Of a DNA stretch of 64,000 nucleotides, positions 17,501-29,200 are shown one piece after another. The position numbers were made by a program, and so were the translations under genes. The stretch lies in NCBI RefSeq assembly GCF_028736235.1, contig NZ_CP117884.1, positions 558,001 through 622,000 of the forward strand, read 5' to 3'. The notes under the pieces were generated by a model. That model searched no databases, was not told the origin of the DNA, and worked only from the letters and a program-made list of their open reading frames with translations. The stretch comes from Lacticaseibacillus pabuli. Lineage in GTDB: Bacteria; Bacillota; Bacilli; Lactobacillales; Lactobacillaceae. The stretch's first letter is position 1, and each line of letters starts with the position of its first letter.

Positions 17501-19515
17501 CAATTACAATTAATCCGAAAGCAATCACTATTACGGCTCCAGATGAAACTATGGCATATTCTGGCAAAGTCTACCCAGGTTCCCTTGAGGCAACTATTAC
17601 TGGCCAGCCTAAAAACGGTGTCGCTCCGGTATACACCATGACGGATGTGAGTGGCAAGATTGATAAGGGCACGTATCCAATTACGATCACGCTGGACCCA
17701 AGTGCTAATAAGAATTACACGATTACGCCTGTTAATGGGCAATTGGTTATCACTGCTGAACCAGTTGAAGCGGCCAAGATCCAAGTTGGTGGCGGTAGCA
17801 AAGTATATGATGGCGATGCCACAACCGACCAGACCACGTTTGATGTCACTTTGCCAAGCGGCTGGACAACACCAAACTTTGATGACACTGACTTTGATCT
17901 CTCTGGCATCACTAGTCAGAATGTTGGCACCTACGGGGTCACATTGAATGCGGCCGGGATTGCCAAGATTAACGCCGCAAACACGAACTACAACGTTAAG
18001 GGTGTGACCGCAGGTCGGTTCAGCATTACGCCAGCAGTCATTACCATCAACGTTGCTAATGCGACGAAGCAGTACGATGGCACAGCCTACACGGACCCAT
18101 TGAAGGCCACCATTTCTGGCAAACCAGATAAGGGTGACGACGTCACTTACAAGCTGACTGATGTCAGCGGCGACACGAACGTCGGCACGTACCATCTGTC
18201 CGCAGATCCAAAGGCTAACCTGAATTACACGTTTAATGTAAATCCAGGGCAGTTAACCATCACGGCAGCACCAGTTGAGGCGGCCAAGATCCAAGTTGGT
18301 GGCGGTAGCAAAGTATATGATGGCGATGCCACAACCGACCAGACCACGTATGACGTCACCTTGCCAAGCGGCTGGACAACACCAAACTTTGATGACACTG
18401 ACTTTGATCTCTCTGGCATCACTAGTCAGAATGTTGGCACCTATGATGTCACATTGAATGCGGCCGGGATTGCCAAGATTAACGCCGCAAACACGAACTA
18501 CAATGTTAAGGGTGTGACCGCAGGACGGTTCAGCATTACACCAGCGGTTATCACCATTAACGTTGATAACGCGATGAAGACGTACGATGGCACTGCATAC
18601 TCGGACCCACTGACCGCCACAGTTTCTGGCAAGCCAGAAAAGGGTGACGATGTTAAATACACGGTTCTTGATATCACTAAAGGCAAGAATGTCGGGACCT
18701 ACCGTCTCACTGCGGAACCAACGGCCAGCCTGAATTACACTTTTGTTGTAAATCCAGGCCAGTTAACCATCGCCCCAGCACCAATCACCATCACTGCGCC
18801 AACTGTTTCAAAGACGTACAATGGCCAGCCTTACACGGGACCGTTCGACGCGACCGTTGTTGGCTTGCCTGTTAACGGCGATGCACTTGATTATACCCTG
18901 ACCAATATCAGCAAAATCGTCAACATTGGCAAGTACACAGTCACAGTGACTGCTGACGCCAACAAGAACAAGAATTACAAGATTACTACGGTTTCTGGAT
19001 CCTTGACCATCACCGATCCTAATGGTAACGGTGGGACCCCAACGCCAGGTGGCAATGGCGGTACTACAACCCCAACACCGGGCGGTAACGGCGGTACTAC
19101 AACACCAGGTGGCAATGGTGGTACCACGACGCCAACACCAGGCGGTAATGGCGGCACCACAACCCCAACGCCAGGTGGCAACGGCGGTACCACGACTCCA
19201 ACGCCAAAGCCTAACAAAAACGGTAATGGTACTGGTACCAACGGCGGACATTCAGACCTGCCAAATACCTTTACCACAAACAAGGGACATGGAAAGGGTA
19301 CTCGTGCGGGCTACACCAATGGACAAATGAGCACGGATAGTCAAAGCACCAGTCAGGCTACACAGGCGCCGTTAAGCGGCAACCAGACTGACAACAAGGC
19401 AGAACTGCCTCAGACTGGTGATAGCCAAAATGGCGCAGTCACTGTCATGGGTATTGCACTGGCTAGTGTCCTTGGCCTATTCGGACTCGCTGGTCGCAAA
19501 CGTAATAATGATTAA
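14512..19515 (+). CDS. LPXTG surface protein with BspA-type LRRs and MBG domains (1667 aa)
   Basis: A wall-anchored adhesin-like protein. Its parts in order are: a KxYKxGKxW-type signal peptide (KMYKSGKNW at about residues 19-27, hydrophobic core to about 43, AS-rich cleavage region); a Thr/Ala/Asp/Ser-rich stretch to about residue 230; BspA-like leucine-rich repeats (about 295-620, with repeats such as SVKTIGENAFAY); MBG/YDG-type immunoglobulin-like domains (about 800-1500, each with a KxYDG motif); a Gly/Thr/Pro wall-spanning linker (about 1503-1570); and LPQTG at 1632-1636 with a hydrophobic helix and an RKR tail. Sortase should attach it to peptidoglycan. KxYKxGKxW signals are often tied to accessory Sec export and glycosylated adhesins, but no secA2/secY2 genes are in the window. 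AAAAGGGG precedes the ATG. Confidence 0.93.
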   Translation: MNRQQSKQTVENTRIHYKMYKSGKNWVFAGILGITFAFAAALVPESSVSASADTPDASAAVTTAKAEAPKTVTLSSSTGDQSANNGADSAAVSDSDAADKSTGVSNDQVANDATATKSDDSAVTSTTDEKTADNAATQSATAKTDQATSDSAQTDNDNGVDASAKVTSDDASQQAVKSEQQTADDAAANGDTRSDVKDPAEESHDSSAKAKDNDSAATDVKTGTTTPLKKVQMLSEGVVSDYQIDLTGTGKVSTGWIIDTDAAGNNVATFTGSGSWFTSTDTVTLPDTITVDGTTYTVTTIASNALESRNITALVLPSTVTDIEANAFTYSSFKTVQLPAALQTIGDSAFYSNSTLTSVDFSQSPNLTSIGSNAFARAGALTSVNFTDNTKLANMGEGAFVQIYTLTGPVDLQNTVLTSIPKNAFQSDPVTSVTIPATVQSIGETAFGYDNQLTSLVFAPGSQLTDIGLGAFVSSSLPTITIPDSVKTIGENAFAYDHALTELNIGANSQLQSVGNGAFAYGSIGNSLKLPNTLESVGDNAFVGNRLPNVDLGTGVKTIGDLAFATNSLAQDLSIPDSVTSIGNQAFANNMLTGVSDQSPVSVGSDAFKNNRMNQLDLPNATYTSGPATDQRANAFIDLLHQPDISHVTLDQLFRTVAIGNETNSNLDISNVTNGVTYDAANGFTIPASRANTYDFDWKLVDADGNTTYAGTYTVHVTNPNVKVFNSNADFGSPWATSNNFFSAQTDTGVNLPLAEMTVTLTAPDGTSQTVTTSQFVALRQAGDWTATYADGSLSGTATITVADQIKDPYVLSGKPGVPYDGHAHTPISGFYDLNVTVNGNSNTISLQNSDLEVLAADGTPATAGVIDVGSYKVQLTASGLARVLSIVDPLLRNKLVDNGSTALLIIDPTIVPLTLSDANFTYDGEKTASDATGLTAEFQASGTTTSTSITLSQDDIVVKNGSTDAGSYVYSLSTIGLAKLNAALGANEAIGSAAGTITINPKAITITAPDETMAYSGKVYPGSLEATITGQPKNGVAPVYTMTDVSGKIDKGTYPITITLDPSANKNYTITPVNGQLVITAEPVEAAKIQVGGGSKVYDGDATTDQTTFDVTLPSGWTTPNFDDTDFDLSGITSQNVGTYGVTLNAAGIAKINAANTNYNVKGVTAGRFSITPAVITINVANATKQYDGTAYTDPLKATISGKPDKGDDVTYKLTDVSGDTNVGTYHLSADPKANLNYTFNVNPGQLTITAAPVEAAKIQVGGGSKVYDGDATTDQTTYDVTLPSGWTTPNFDDTDFDLSGITSQNVGTYDVTLNAAGIAKINAANTNYNVKGVTAGRFSITPAVITINVDNAMKTYDGTAYSDPLTATVSGKPEKGDDVKYTVLDITKGKNVGTYRLTAEPTASLNYTFVVNPGQLTIAPAPITITAPTVSKTYNGQPYTGPFDATVVGLPVNGDALDYTLTNISKIVNIGKYTVTVTADANKNKNYKITTVSGSLTITDPNGNGGTPTPGGNGGTTTPTPGGNGGTTTPGGNGGTTTPTPGGNGGTTTPTPGGNGGTTTPTPKPNKNGNGTGTNGGHSDLPNTFTTNKGHGKGTRAGYTNGQMSTDSQSTSQATQAPLSGNQTDNKAELPQTGDSQNGAVTVMGIALASVLGLFGLAGRKRNND
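17761..18780 (+). repeat. Two tandem 510-bp MBG units in the first surface-protein gene
   Basis: Copies begin at 17761 and 18271 (CCAGTTGAAGCGGCC and CCAGTTGAGGCGGCC). The first ~300 bp are almost identical; the second halves have diverged. Each encodes a pair of MBG/YDG domains. Confidence 0.85.
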
Positions 19516-19583
19516 TCAACGCTAGAGGGGAAAGCATCATAATTCAACTTCTCTTTAAGCAAAACTAGTAAGTAGCTCAGAAG

Positions 19584-19619
19584 CACCTCGATCAGGTTTT
19601 GATCGAGGTGTTTCTTTTT
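19584..19619 (+). terminator. Terminator of the first surface-protein gene
   Basis: Arms CACCTCGATCA / TGATCGAGGTG followed by TTTCTTTTT. Confidence 0.9.
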
Positions 19620-20211
19620 GTGTTGGAAAAGAAACAGGTGAATTCTCAAAACGGAGATTTCATTGATATTTGATTTCTGCGATTTACTGCAGAAAAAGCT
19701 GTGGCATTAACCTCGCGCGTAGGCAGGTTGAAGTGGCAAGAAGCATGGCTAGTACGCAGAACGGCGCAAATAATCCAAAATTACAGGCCGAATTGCTGAG
19801 TAAATCCCGTGCGGTGGGCACGAACAGAAGTTAACCAAAGGCGTTGATGATATTTCAAATTGAAAATTTTTCAGGCTCTACATTTTTGCTTTGTTAATTA
19901 GTCAAGATAATCGTATTATCGTTCTTTTTTGTACACCTTTATTTAGGCTGAGATACAGGCAAAACTATGACTAAAGACACCAAAATTTACAAAAGTGTGA
20001 GGTATACCAATATTTGACTCCAGCCTAGAGCGAGTTGCTAGGAGACGTAAATTTTGAGGCACGTTCATAAAGACACCATAGATAAAACTAATGGTTAATT
20101 AAACATAAGATTACCACGCACATTTATAAATATGGTCTTTTTTTACAAACGGCTTTTGCAAAAACGTTGAAATAGCGGTTACAACACTGCTTTTACGGTG
20201 TTTTTATATAC
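19620..20211. other. AT-rich non-coding gap between the surface-protein genes
   Basis: About 590 bp without a supported gene. I see no tRNA, terminator or clear repeat. Its length and AT content fit a long upstream control region or decayed DNA between duplicated genes. Confidence 0.5.
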
Positions 20212-20241
20212 TTGCTTTAAAATAGAAACCGGCGTTATAAT
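20212..20241 (+). promoter_or_regulatory. Promoter of the giant surface-protein gene
   Basis: TTGCTT (20212-20217), an 18-base spacer and TATAAT (20236-20241), matching the promoter of the paralogue at 14428. Confidence 0.8.
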
Positions 20242-20295
20242 ATCACTGAACATTAAGATTGTTAACCAAGTCTCTTATCGAAAAGGGGTATTAAC

Positions 20296-23200
20296 ATGAA
20301 TATGAAGAAGCCAAAACGTGCTGTTGAAGACACACGTATTCATTATAAGATGTATAAGTCTGGCAAGAAATGGGTTTTTGCCGGAATTTTGGGTATTACC
20401 TTTGCGTTTGCTACAGCGCTAGTACCTGAAAGCGATGTTAGTGCGTCTACAGATACAGCTGATACAAATACAGCAACTTCGACTGCCACAACTCAGGCTG
20501 CTAAGGTTGTGACGTTATCTTCGGCTACAAATGATCAAGCCACAAACGGTGGGACAAACGCTGCGACGGCTACTGATGACACAAATGATTCTGCGGCTTC
20601 TGCTACTGAAAATTCTGCTGATCAGAACGCAGGCACAAGTTCCAAACAGGCGACAGATGACACTACAGTTAAAACTGACAACAACGTAACTGCAACTTCT
20701 GCCGCCAAGAATGCGTCTAGCACAGCTAATGACTCGACCCAAAAGGCAGTTGCGACTTCACCTGTGGCAAAAACTGCCTCAGATACGGAGAATCAGCCAG
20801 CTTCTAGCACAAAGCAGTCAACAGATGATACTGCAGCGCCAAAAACTGACGCCAATGCGACTGCCACAACCACGGCAGCAAACGTCGCCGGCGAAACGGC
20901 CAACCAGAACGCTTCTGCAGATGCCAGCAAAACGGTAACTGATGCTGACACAACTAAGATTGATAACAGCGATGCCAAGACCCCAGTTGTAGCCTCAGCT
21001 GATGCGGCTGATACTGCTAAGACTGCGGATGCTAATGCAACCACGGCCAATGCAGTTGACGCCACTAAGGAGCAGAAGAAAGTGCAGATGCTCGCGCAGG
21101 GCAATGCCACACTGTACTTGGATATAACTGGATCTGGCAGTACAACCGACACTGGCTGGCTAGTGGAGACAGATGCCAGCGGGAATAACGTTGCAACATT
21201 CACGGGCACTGGTGATTGGCTCAAAAATAAGACTGTTACTCTGCCTGACACGGTTACTGTCAGCGATAAAGTCTACACGGTAACAACGATTGCATCTAAT
21301 GCCCTTGAGAACCGCAACCTCGCTGCGCTTGTCCTGCCTAGCACCGTAACGACTATCGATGCTAATGCGTTTACCTACAGTAATTTCCAGACTGTTCAGT
21401 TGCCTGCTGCTTTGCAGACAATTGGCGACAACGCATTTTACGGTAACAAAGAGTTGACGTCCGTTGATTTCAGCCAGTCACCAAACCTGACTAGTATCGG
21501 CGGCGGTGCGTTTGCTGTTAACTATGCTCTGACGTCAGTTAACTTCACAGACAACACCAAGCTGGCAACGATGGGTGAGGGTGCCTTTGTACAGGACTAT
21601 GCCCTGACTGGCCCGGTTGATTTGCAGAACACGGTTTTGACGTCTATTCCTAAGAACGCGTTCCAGTCTGACCCTGTTACCTCGGTTACAATTCCATCAA
21701 CCGTTACGACAATTGGTGAAACTGCCTTTGGTTATGACAACAGTCTGACCAGTTTGACTTTTGCACCAGGGTCACAGCTGACTAATCTTGACACAGGTGC
21801 TTTCATCTCAAGCTCCGTGCCAACCATTACACTCCCAGATTCTTTGAAAACCATTGGCGATTCTGTCTTTGGGTACGACCATGCACTGACACAATTGAAC
21901 ATTGGTGCTGGGTCACAGCTTCAGTCTGTGGGCAGTGCTGCCTTTGCGTACGGCAATATTGGTAACAGTATTTCGTTGCCAAACACCTTACAAACGATTA
22001 AAGATAATGCCTTTGTTGGTAACCGGATTCCTAGTGTCAATCTTGGCACCAGCGTAAAAACGATTGGTGATTTAGCGTTCGCAACCAACAACCTCGCTCA
22101 GAACCTGACAATTCCAGCCAGCGTGACGAACATTGGTAACGGGGCATTCGAGAACAACCTGTTGACGGGTGTAACCGATGAATCACCAGTTACTGTGGGC
22201 GGGGACGCCTTCAATAACAACCGGATGAATACGCTTGATTTGCCTAATGCAACATATGGTTCTGGCCCGGCCACTCAACAAACGGTTAACACCTTTATTG
22301 ACCTGACTAGTGTTCCTGGTGGTTCGCAAATCACACTCGACAAACTGTTCGGAACAGTTGCGATTGGTGGTAAGACCAATTCTGATCTGAACATTAGTAA
22401 TGTGACCGGTACTGGTGTCACGTATAATCCTGCAACTGGCTTCACGATTGCAGCTGGCCACGGGGACACGTATACCTTCAGCTGGACTTTGAACGATGGC
22501 AAAGGTCAGACGACGTATGCCGGCAATTACACGGTTCACCTGAATAACCCTGATATTAAGGTATTTGATAGCAATGCTGAATTTGGTCGCTCATGGGCGA
22601 CGTCCAACAACTTCCAGTCTGCACAAACAGATGTTGGTGATCCATTGGCACTCGGTGATTTGACCGTCACCCTGAAAGCGCCAGACGGTACTAGTCAAAC
22701 GGTTTCAACCACTCAGTTTGTGCCTCTGCGTCAGGAAGGGGTATGGACCGCAACTTATGATTATGGGAGCTTGACTGGAGTAGCTAAAATTACCGTTGCG
22801 CCTCAGATTCAGGACCCATATGTTCTGAGCGGCAGTCCAACCGTTACCTATGATGGCAATGCGCACACACCAATCAACAGTAACTACAACTTGGTCGTTA
22901 CTGCAGGCGGTAATGGTAACACCATCGCTTTAAACAATTCAGATATTGAAGTACTTGCCAGCGATGGAACAGTTGCCACGGCTGGTGTTACAAATGTGGG
23001 AACGTATAAGGTTCAGCTTACTGATGCTGGTCTAACCCGGATCTTAGCAATCATTGATCCTTCATTGCGGAACGCTTTGGTGGACAATGGCAGTACCGCT
23101 AGCCTGATCATCGCACCAAAAACAGTGCCACTAACTCTGTCGGGTTCTACCTTCACTTATGACGGTGTTACCGCCGCAAGCAAGGCAACTGGCCTTAGTG

Positions 23201-26200
23201 CGCAGTTTACAGCTGCTGGTGCTTCCGCACCAACAACCGTTACGCTGACGAGCTCCGACATCACGGTTACTAATGATGCTATGGATGCAGGCAGTTACAC
23301 TTACGGTCTTTCCACTTCTGGTCTCACTAAGGTTAATGCTTCACTGGGAGCTAATGAATCAGTGGGTTCTGCAACGGGTACGATTACCATTAACCCTGCA
23401 GCAATCACCATTACTGCGCCAACTTTGACGAAATCCTATGACGGCATTGGTTACACAACACCGCTTGTTGGTACGATTACTGGTAAACCAGTCGGTGGTG
23501 TGGCACCGGTCTACACAATGACTGATGTTAGCAAAGATAAAAACGTGGATTCATACACAATTGTTGTGACGCCTACTGCCGGCTCCAATAAGAATTACAC
23601 AATCACAACCGTCGATGGTTCAATGACCGTCGAGGCTGTTGAAGTGACTGCGAACAGGATTACTGTTAACAACGCAAGCAAGGCTTACGACAATGACAGC
23701 ACAACTGACCCCGCAGTGTTCACACTTTCGATGCCAAATATCCTTTCGAAGGCTACCTTCGTGGCCGGTGATTTTGATGAATCCGGTATTAACAGCCAGA
23801 ACGTCGGCGACTACGCTTTTACGTTAAGCGCAAGCGGGCTTGCAAAGCTTAAGACCGCTAACCCGAACTACATCATTGATGGTGTGACTGGCGGTAAGTT
23901 TACGATTAATCCAGCTGCAGTTACCATCAACACAACTTCTGTTTCAAAGCAATACGATGGCAATGCGTACACAACTGCATTAACCGCAACCACTAGTGGT
24001 GTGCCTACCAAGGGTGAAGTACCAACTTACACGTTCACTGATGTCAGCAACGATAAGGATGTCGGGACCTACACGATTACGGCAACTCCAGCGGCTGACG
24101 CTAATTACACGTTCACGGTCAAATCCGGTACGTTAGAGATTACTGCTGCACCGGTTGCAGTAGCTGATATCACAGTCGGGAACAACTCTAAGATCTACGA
24201 TGGCGATAGCAGCAGCGACCCAACTATCTACACGGTTTCCGTGCCGACTGGTGTATCCAATGCGACCTTTACAGCTGATGACTTTGATCAATCTAAGGTA
24301 ACCAGCCAGAATGTCGGCGATTACGCGGTCACCCTGAACGCGGCCGGCTTGGCTAAGCTCCAAGCAGCTAACAAGAACTACACCATCACGGGGGTCACCG
24401 CTGGGAAGCTTATCATTACGCCAAAGCTGATTAACGTCACTGTTGCCAATGATTCTAAGACCTACGATGGTCTGGCATACACGGGGACGATTACAGCAAG
24501 CACGACTGACAAGCCAGTACATGGTGATGCCATGACATTCACGCCAGTGGATGCTAGTGGTGACATTGCCGTGGGCACCTATGCTTTGAAGGTAACCACC
24601 GATGGTAACAAGAACTACAACTACCAGGTTACTGATGGGACCTTAACCATTAACCCAGCAACAGTTGCAGTAGCTGATATCACAGTCGGGAACAACTCTA
24701 AGATCTACGATGGCGATAGCAGCAGCGACCCAACTATCTACACGGTTTCCGTGCCGACTGGTGTATCCAATGCGACCTTTACAGCTGATGACTTTGATCA
24801 ATCTAAGGTAACCAGCCAGAATGTCGGCGATTACGCGGTCACCCTGAACGCGGCCGGCTTGGCTAAGCTCCAAGCAGCTAACAAGAACTACACCATCACG
24901 GGGGTCACCGCTGGGAAGCTTATCATTACGCCAAAGCTGATTAACGTCACTGTTGCCAATGATTCTAAGACCTACGATGGTCTGGCATACACGGGGACGA
25001 TTACAGCAAGCACGACTGACAAGCCAGTACATGGTGATGCCATGACATTCACGCCAGTGGATGCTAGTGGTGACATTGCCGTGGGCACCTATGCTTTGAA
25101 GGTAACCACCGATGGTAACAAGAACTACAACTACCAGGTTACTGATGGGACCTTAACCATTAATGCAGCCCCAGTTGACGCGGCTGACATTCAAGTTGGC
25201 AGTGATAGCAAGGTTTATGATGGCGACAGCAGAACCGACATCAAGACGTACACCGTTTCTGTACCAAGTGATTTGACGAACGTTAACTTCACCGCTGATG
25301 ACTTCAATCTGACAGGGATTAACAGCCAAAACGTTGGCAGTTATGACGTTACATTGAACGCTGCTGGGCTCGCAAAGCTCCAAGCAGCAAACACGAATTA
25401 CGATATTACGAGCGTTAAGGCTGGTAAGTTCACAATCAACGCAGCACCAATCACGATTACCGCACCAAACCCAACCAAGGTATACGATGGCAATGGTTAC
25501 ACTGCCACAGTTTCTGGGGTTGTTGGTGGTCAGCCAACAATGGGTGAGGATCCAGTATTCACCTTGACTGATGTGACCGGCGATAGCGCCGAAGGCACGT
25601 ACGCCATCAAGGTAACTCCTAGCACCACGGCAGCTGCCAACAAGAATTACACCATCACGACAGTTGATGGGACACTGACAATCACCGCTGCACCAGTTGA
25701 TGCAGGTGATATCGTCGTTGGCGGTGGCACCAAAGTTTACGACGGTGACGCAAGCAAAGATCCAGCAACATTCGACGTCACCTTGCCTAGTGGTTGGACA
25801 ACACCAGCGTTCGATGCAGGTGACTTCGAAGGCATTACGAGTCAGGATGCCGGGACCTACAATGTCACGTTAACTGCGGCTGGGATTGCCAAGATTAACA
25901 ACGCCAACACGAACTACCACGTTGACGGAGTAACTGCAGGCCAGTACGTCATTACACCTGCCGCAATCACGATTACCGCACCAAACCCAACCAAGGTATA
26001 CGATGGCAATGGTTACACTGCCACAGTTTCTGGGGTTGTTGGTGGTCAGCCAACAATGGGTGAGGATCCAGTATTCACCTTGACTGATGTGACCGGCGAT
26101 AGCGCCGAAGGCACGTACGCCATCAAGGTAACTCCTAGCACCACGGCAGCTGCCAACAAGAATTACACCATCACGACAGTTGATGGGACACTGACAATCA

Positions 26201-29200
26201 CCGCTGCACCAGTTGATGCAGGTGATATCATCGTTGGCGGTGGCACCAAAGTTTACGACGGTGACGCAAGCAAAGATCCAGCAACATTCGACGTCACCTT
26301 GCCTAGTGGTTGGACAACACCAGCGTTCGATGCAGGTGACTTCGAAGGCATTACGAGTCAGGATGCCGGGACCTACAATGTCACGTTAACTGCGGCTGGG
26401 ATTGCCAAGATTAACAACGCCAACACGAACTACCACGTTGACGGAGTAACTGCAGGCCAGTACGTCATTACACCTGCCGCAATCACGATTACCGCACCAA
26501 ACCCAACCAAGGTATACGATGGTAATGGTTACACTGCCACAGTTTCTGGGGTTGTTGGTGGTCAGCCAACAATGGGTGAGGATCCAGTATTCACCTTGAC
26601 TGATGTGACCGGCGATAGCGCCGAAGGCACGTACGCCATCAAGGTAACTCCTAGCACCACGGCAGCTGCCAACAAGAATTACACCATCACGACAGTTGAT
26701 GGGACACTGACAATCACCGCTGCACCAGTTGATGCAGGTGATATCGTCGTTGGCGGTGGCACCAAAGTTTACGACGGTGACGCAAGCAAAGATCCAGCAA
26801 CATTCGACGTCACCTTGCCTAGTGGTTGGACAACACCAGCGTTCGATGCAGGTGACTTCGAAGGCATTACGAGTCAGGATGCCGGGACCTACAATGTCAC
26901 GTTAACTGCGGCTGGGATTGCCAAGATTAACAACGCCAACACGAACTACCACGTTGACGGAGTAACTGCAGGCCAGTATGTCATTACACCTGCCGCAATC
27001 ACGATTACTGCACCAAACCCAACCAAGGTATACGATGGCAATGGTTACACTGCCACAGTTTCTGGGGTTGTTGGTGGTCAGCCAACAATGGGTGAGGATC
27101 CAGTATTCACCTTGACTGATGTGACCGGCGATAGCGCCGAAGGCACGTACGCCATCAAGGTAACTCCTAGCACCACGGCAGCTGCCAACAAGAATTACAC
27201 CATCACGACAGTTGATGGGACACTGACAATCACCGCTGCACCAGTTGATGCAGGTGATATCGTCGTTGGCGGTGGCACCAAAGTTTACGACGGTGACGCA
27301 AGCAAAGATCCAGCAACATTCGACGTCACCTTGCCTAGTGGTTGGACAACACCAGCGTTCGATGCAGGTGACTTCGAAGGCATTACGAGTCAGGATGCCG
27401 GGACCTACAATGTCACGTTAACTGCGGCTGGGATTGCCAAGATTAACAACGCCAACACGAACTACCACGTTGACGGAGTAACTGCAGGCCAGTACGTCAT
27501 TACACCTGCCGCAATCACGATTACCGCACCAAACCCAACCAAGGTATACGATGGTAATGGTTACACTGCCACAGTTTCTGGGGTTGTTGGAGGTCAGCCA
27601 ACAATGGGTGAGGATCCAGTATTCACCTTGACTGATGTGACCGGCGATAGCGCCGAAGGCACGTACGCCATCAAGGTAACTCCTAGCACCACGGCAGCTG
27701 CCAACAAGAATTACACCATCACGACAGTTGATGGGATACTGACAATCACCGCTGCACCAGTTGATGCAGGTGATATCGTCGTTGGCGGTGGCACCAAAGT
27801 TTACGACGGTGACGCAAGCAAAGATCCAGCAACATTCGACGTCACCTTGCCTAGTGGTTGGACAACACCAGCGTTCGATGCAGGTGACTTCGAAGGCATT
27901 ACGAGTCAGGATGCCGGGACCTACAATGTCACGTTAACTGCGGCTGGGATTGCCAAGATTAACAACGCCAACACGAACTACCACGTTGACGGAGTAACTG
28001 CAGGCCAGTACGTCATTACACCTGCCGCAATCACGATTACCGCACCAAACCCAACCAAGGTATACGATGGCAATGGTTACACTGCCACAGTTTCTGGGGT
28101 TGTTGGTGGTCAGCCAACAATGGGTGAGGATCCAGTATTCACCTTGACTGATGTGACCGGCGATAGCGCCGAAGGCACGTACGCCATCAAGGTAACTCCT
28201 AGCACCACGGCAGCTGCCAACAAGAATTACACCATCACGACAGTTGATGGGACACTGACAATCACCGCTGCACCAGTTGATGCAGGTGATATCGTCGTTG
28301 GCGGTGGCACCAAAGTTTACGACGGTGACGCAAGCAAAGATCCAGCAACATTCGACGTCACCTTGCCTAGTGGTTGGACAACACCAGCGTTCGATGCAGG
28401 TGACTTCGAAGGCATTACGAGTCAGGATGCCGGGACCTACAATGTCACGTTAACTGCGGCTGGGATTGCCAAGATTAACAACGCCAACACGAACTACCAC
28501 GTTGACGGAGTAACTGCAGGCCAGTACGTCATTACACCTGCCGCAATCACGATTACCGCACCAAACCCAACCAAGGTATACGATGGTAATGGTTACACTG
28601 CCACAGTTTCTGGGGTTGTTGGAGGTCAGCCAACAATGGGTGAGGATCCAGTATTCACCTTGACTGATGTGACCGGCGATAGCGCCGAAGGCACGTACGC
28701 CATCAAGGTAACTCCTAGCACCACGGCAGCTGCCAACAAGAATTACACCATCACGACAGTTGATGGGATACTGACAATCACCGCTGCACCAGTTGATGCA
28801 GGTGATATCGTCGTTGGCGGTGGCACCAAAGTTTACGACGGTGACGCAAGCAAAGATCCAGCAACATTCGACGTCACCTTGCCTAGTGGTTGGACAACAC
28901 CAGCGTTCGATGCAGGTGACTTCGAAGGCATTACGAGTCAGGATGCCGGGACCTACAATGTCACGTTAACTGCGGCTGGGATTGCCAAGATTAACAACGC
29001 CAACACGAACTACCACGTTGACGGAGTAACTGCAGGCCAGTACGTCATTACACCTGCCGCAATCACGATTACCGCACCAAACCCAACCAAGGTATACGAT
29101 GGCAATGGTTACACTGCCACAGTTTCTGGGGTTGTTGGTGGTCAGCCAACAATGGGTGAGGATCCAGTATTCACCTTGACTGATGTGACCGGCGATAGCG

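Noticed and set aside
17398..18195. Long open frame on the minus strand inside the first surface-protein gene
   Set aside because: It is antisense to conserved MBG repeats, lacks a ribosome site and has a protein-shadow composition; similar antisense frames recur in each repeat unit of both genes.
24133..25032. Two identical 129-residue minus-strand frames
   Set aside because: They are copies only because the sense strand holds an exact 510-bp duplication; no start signals.
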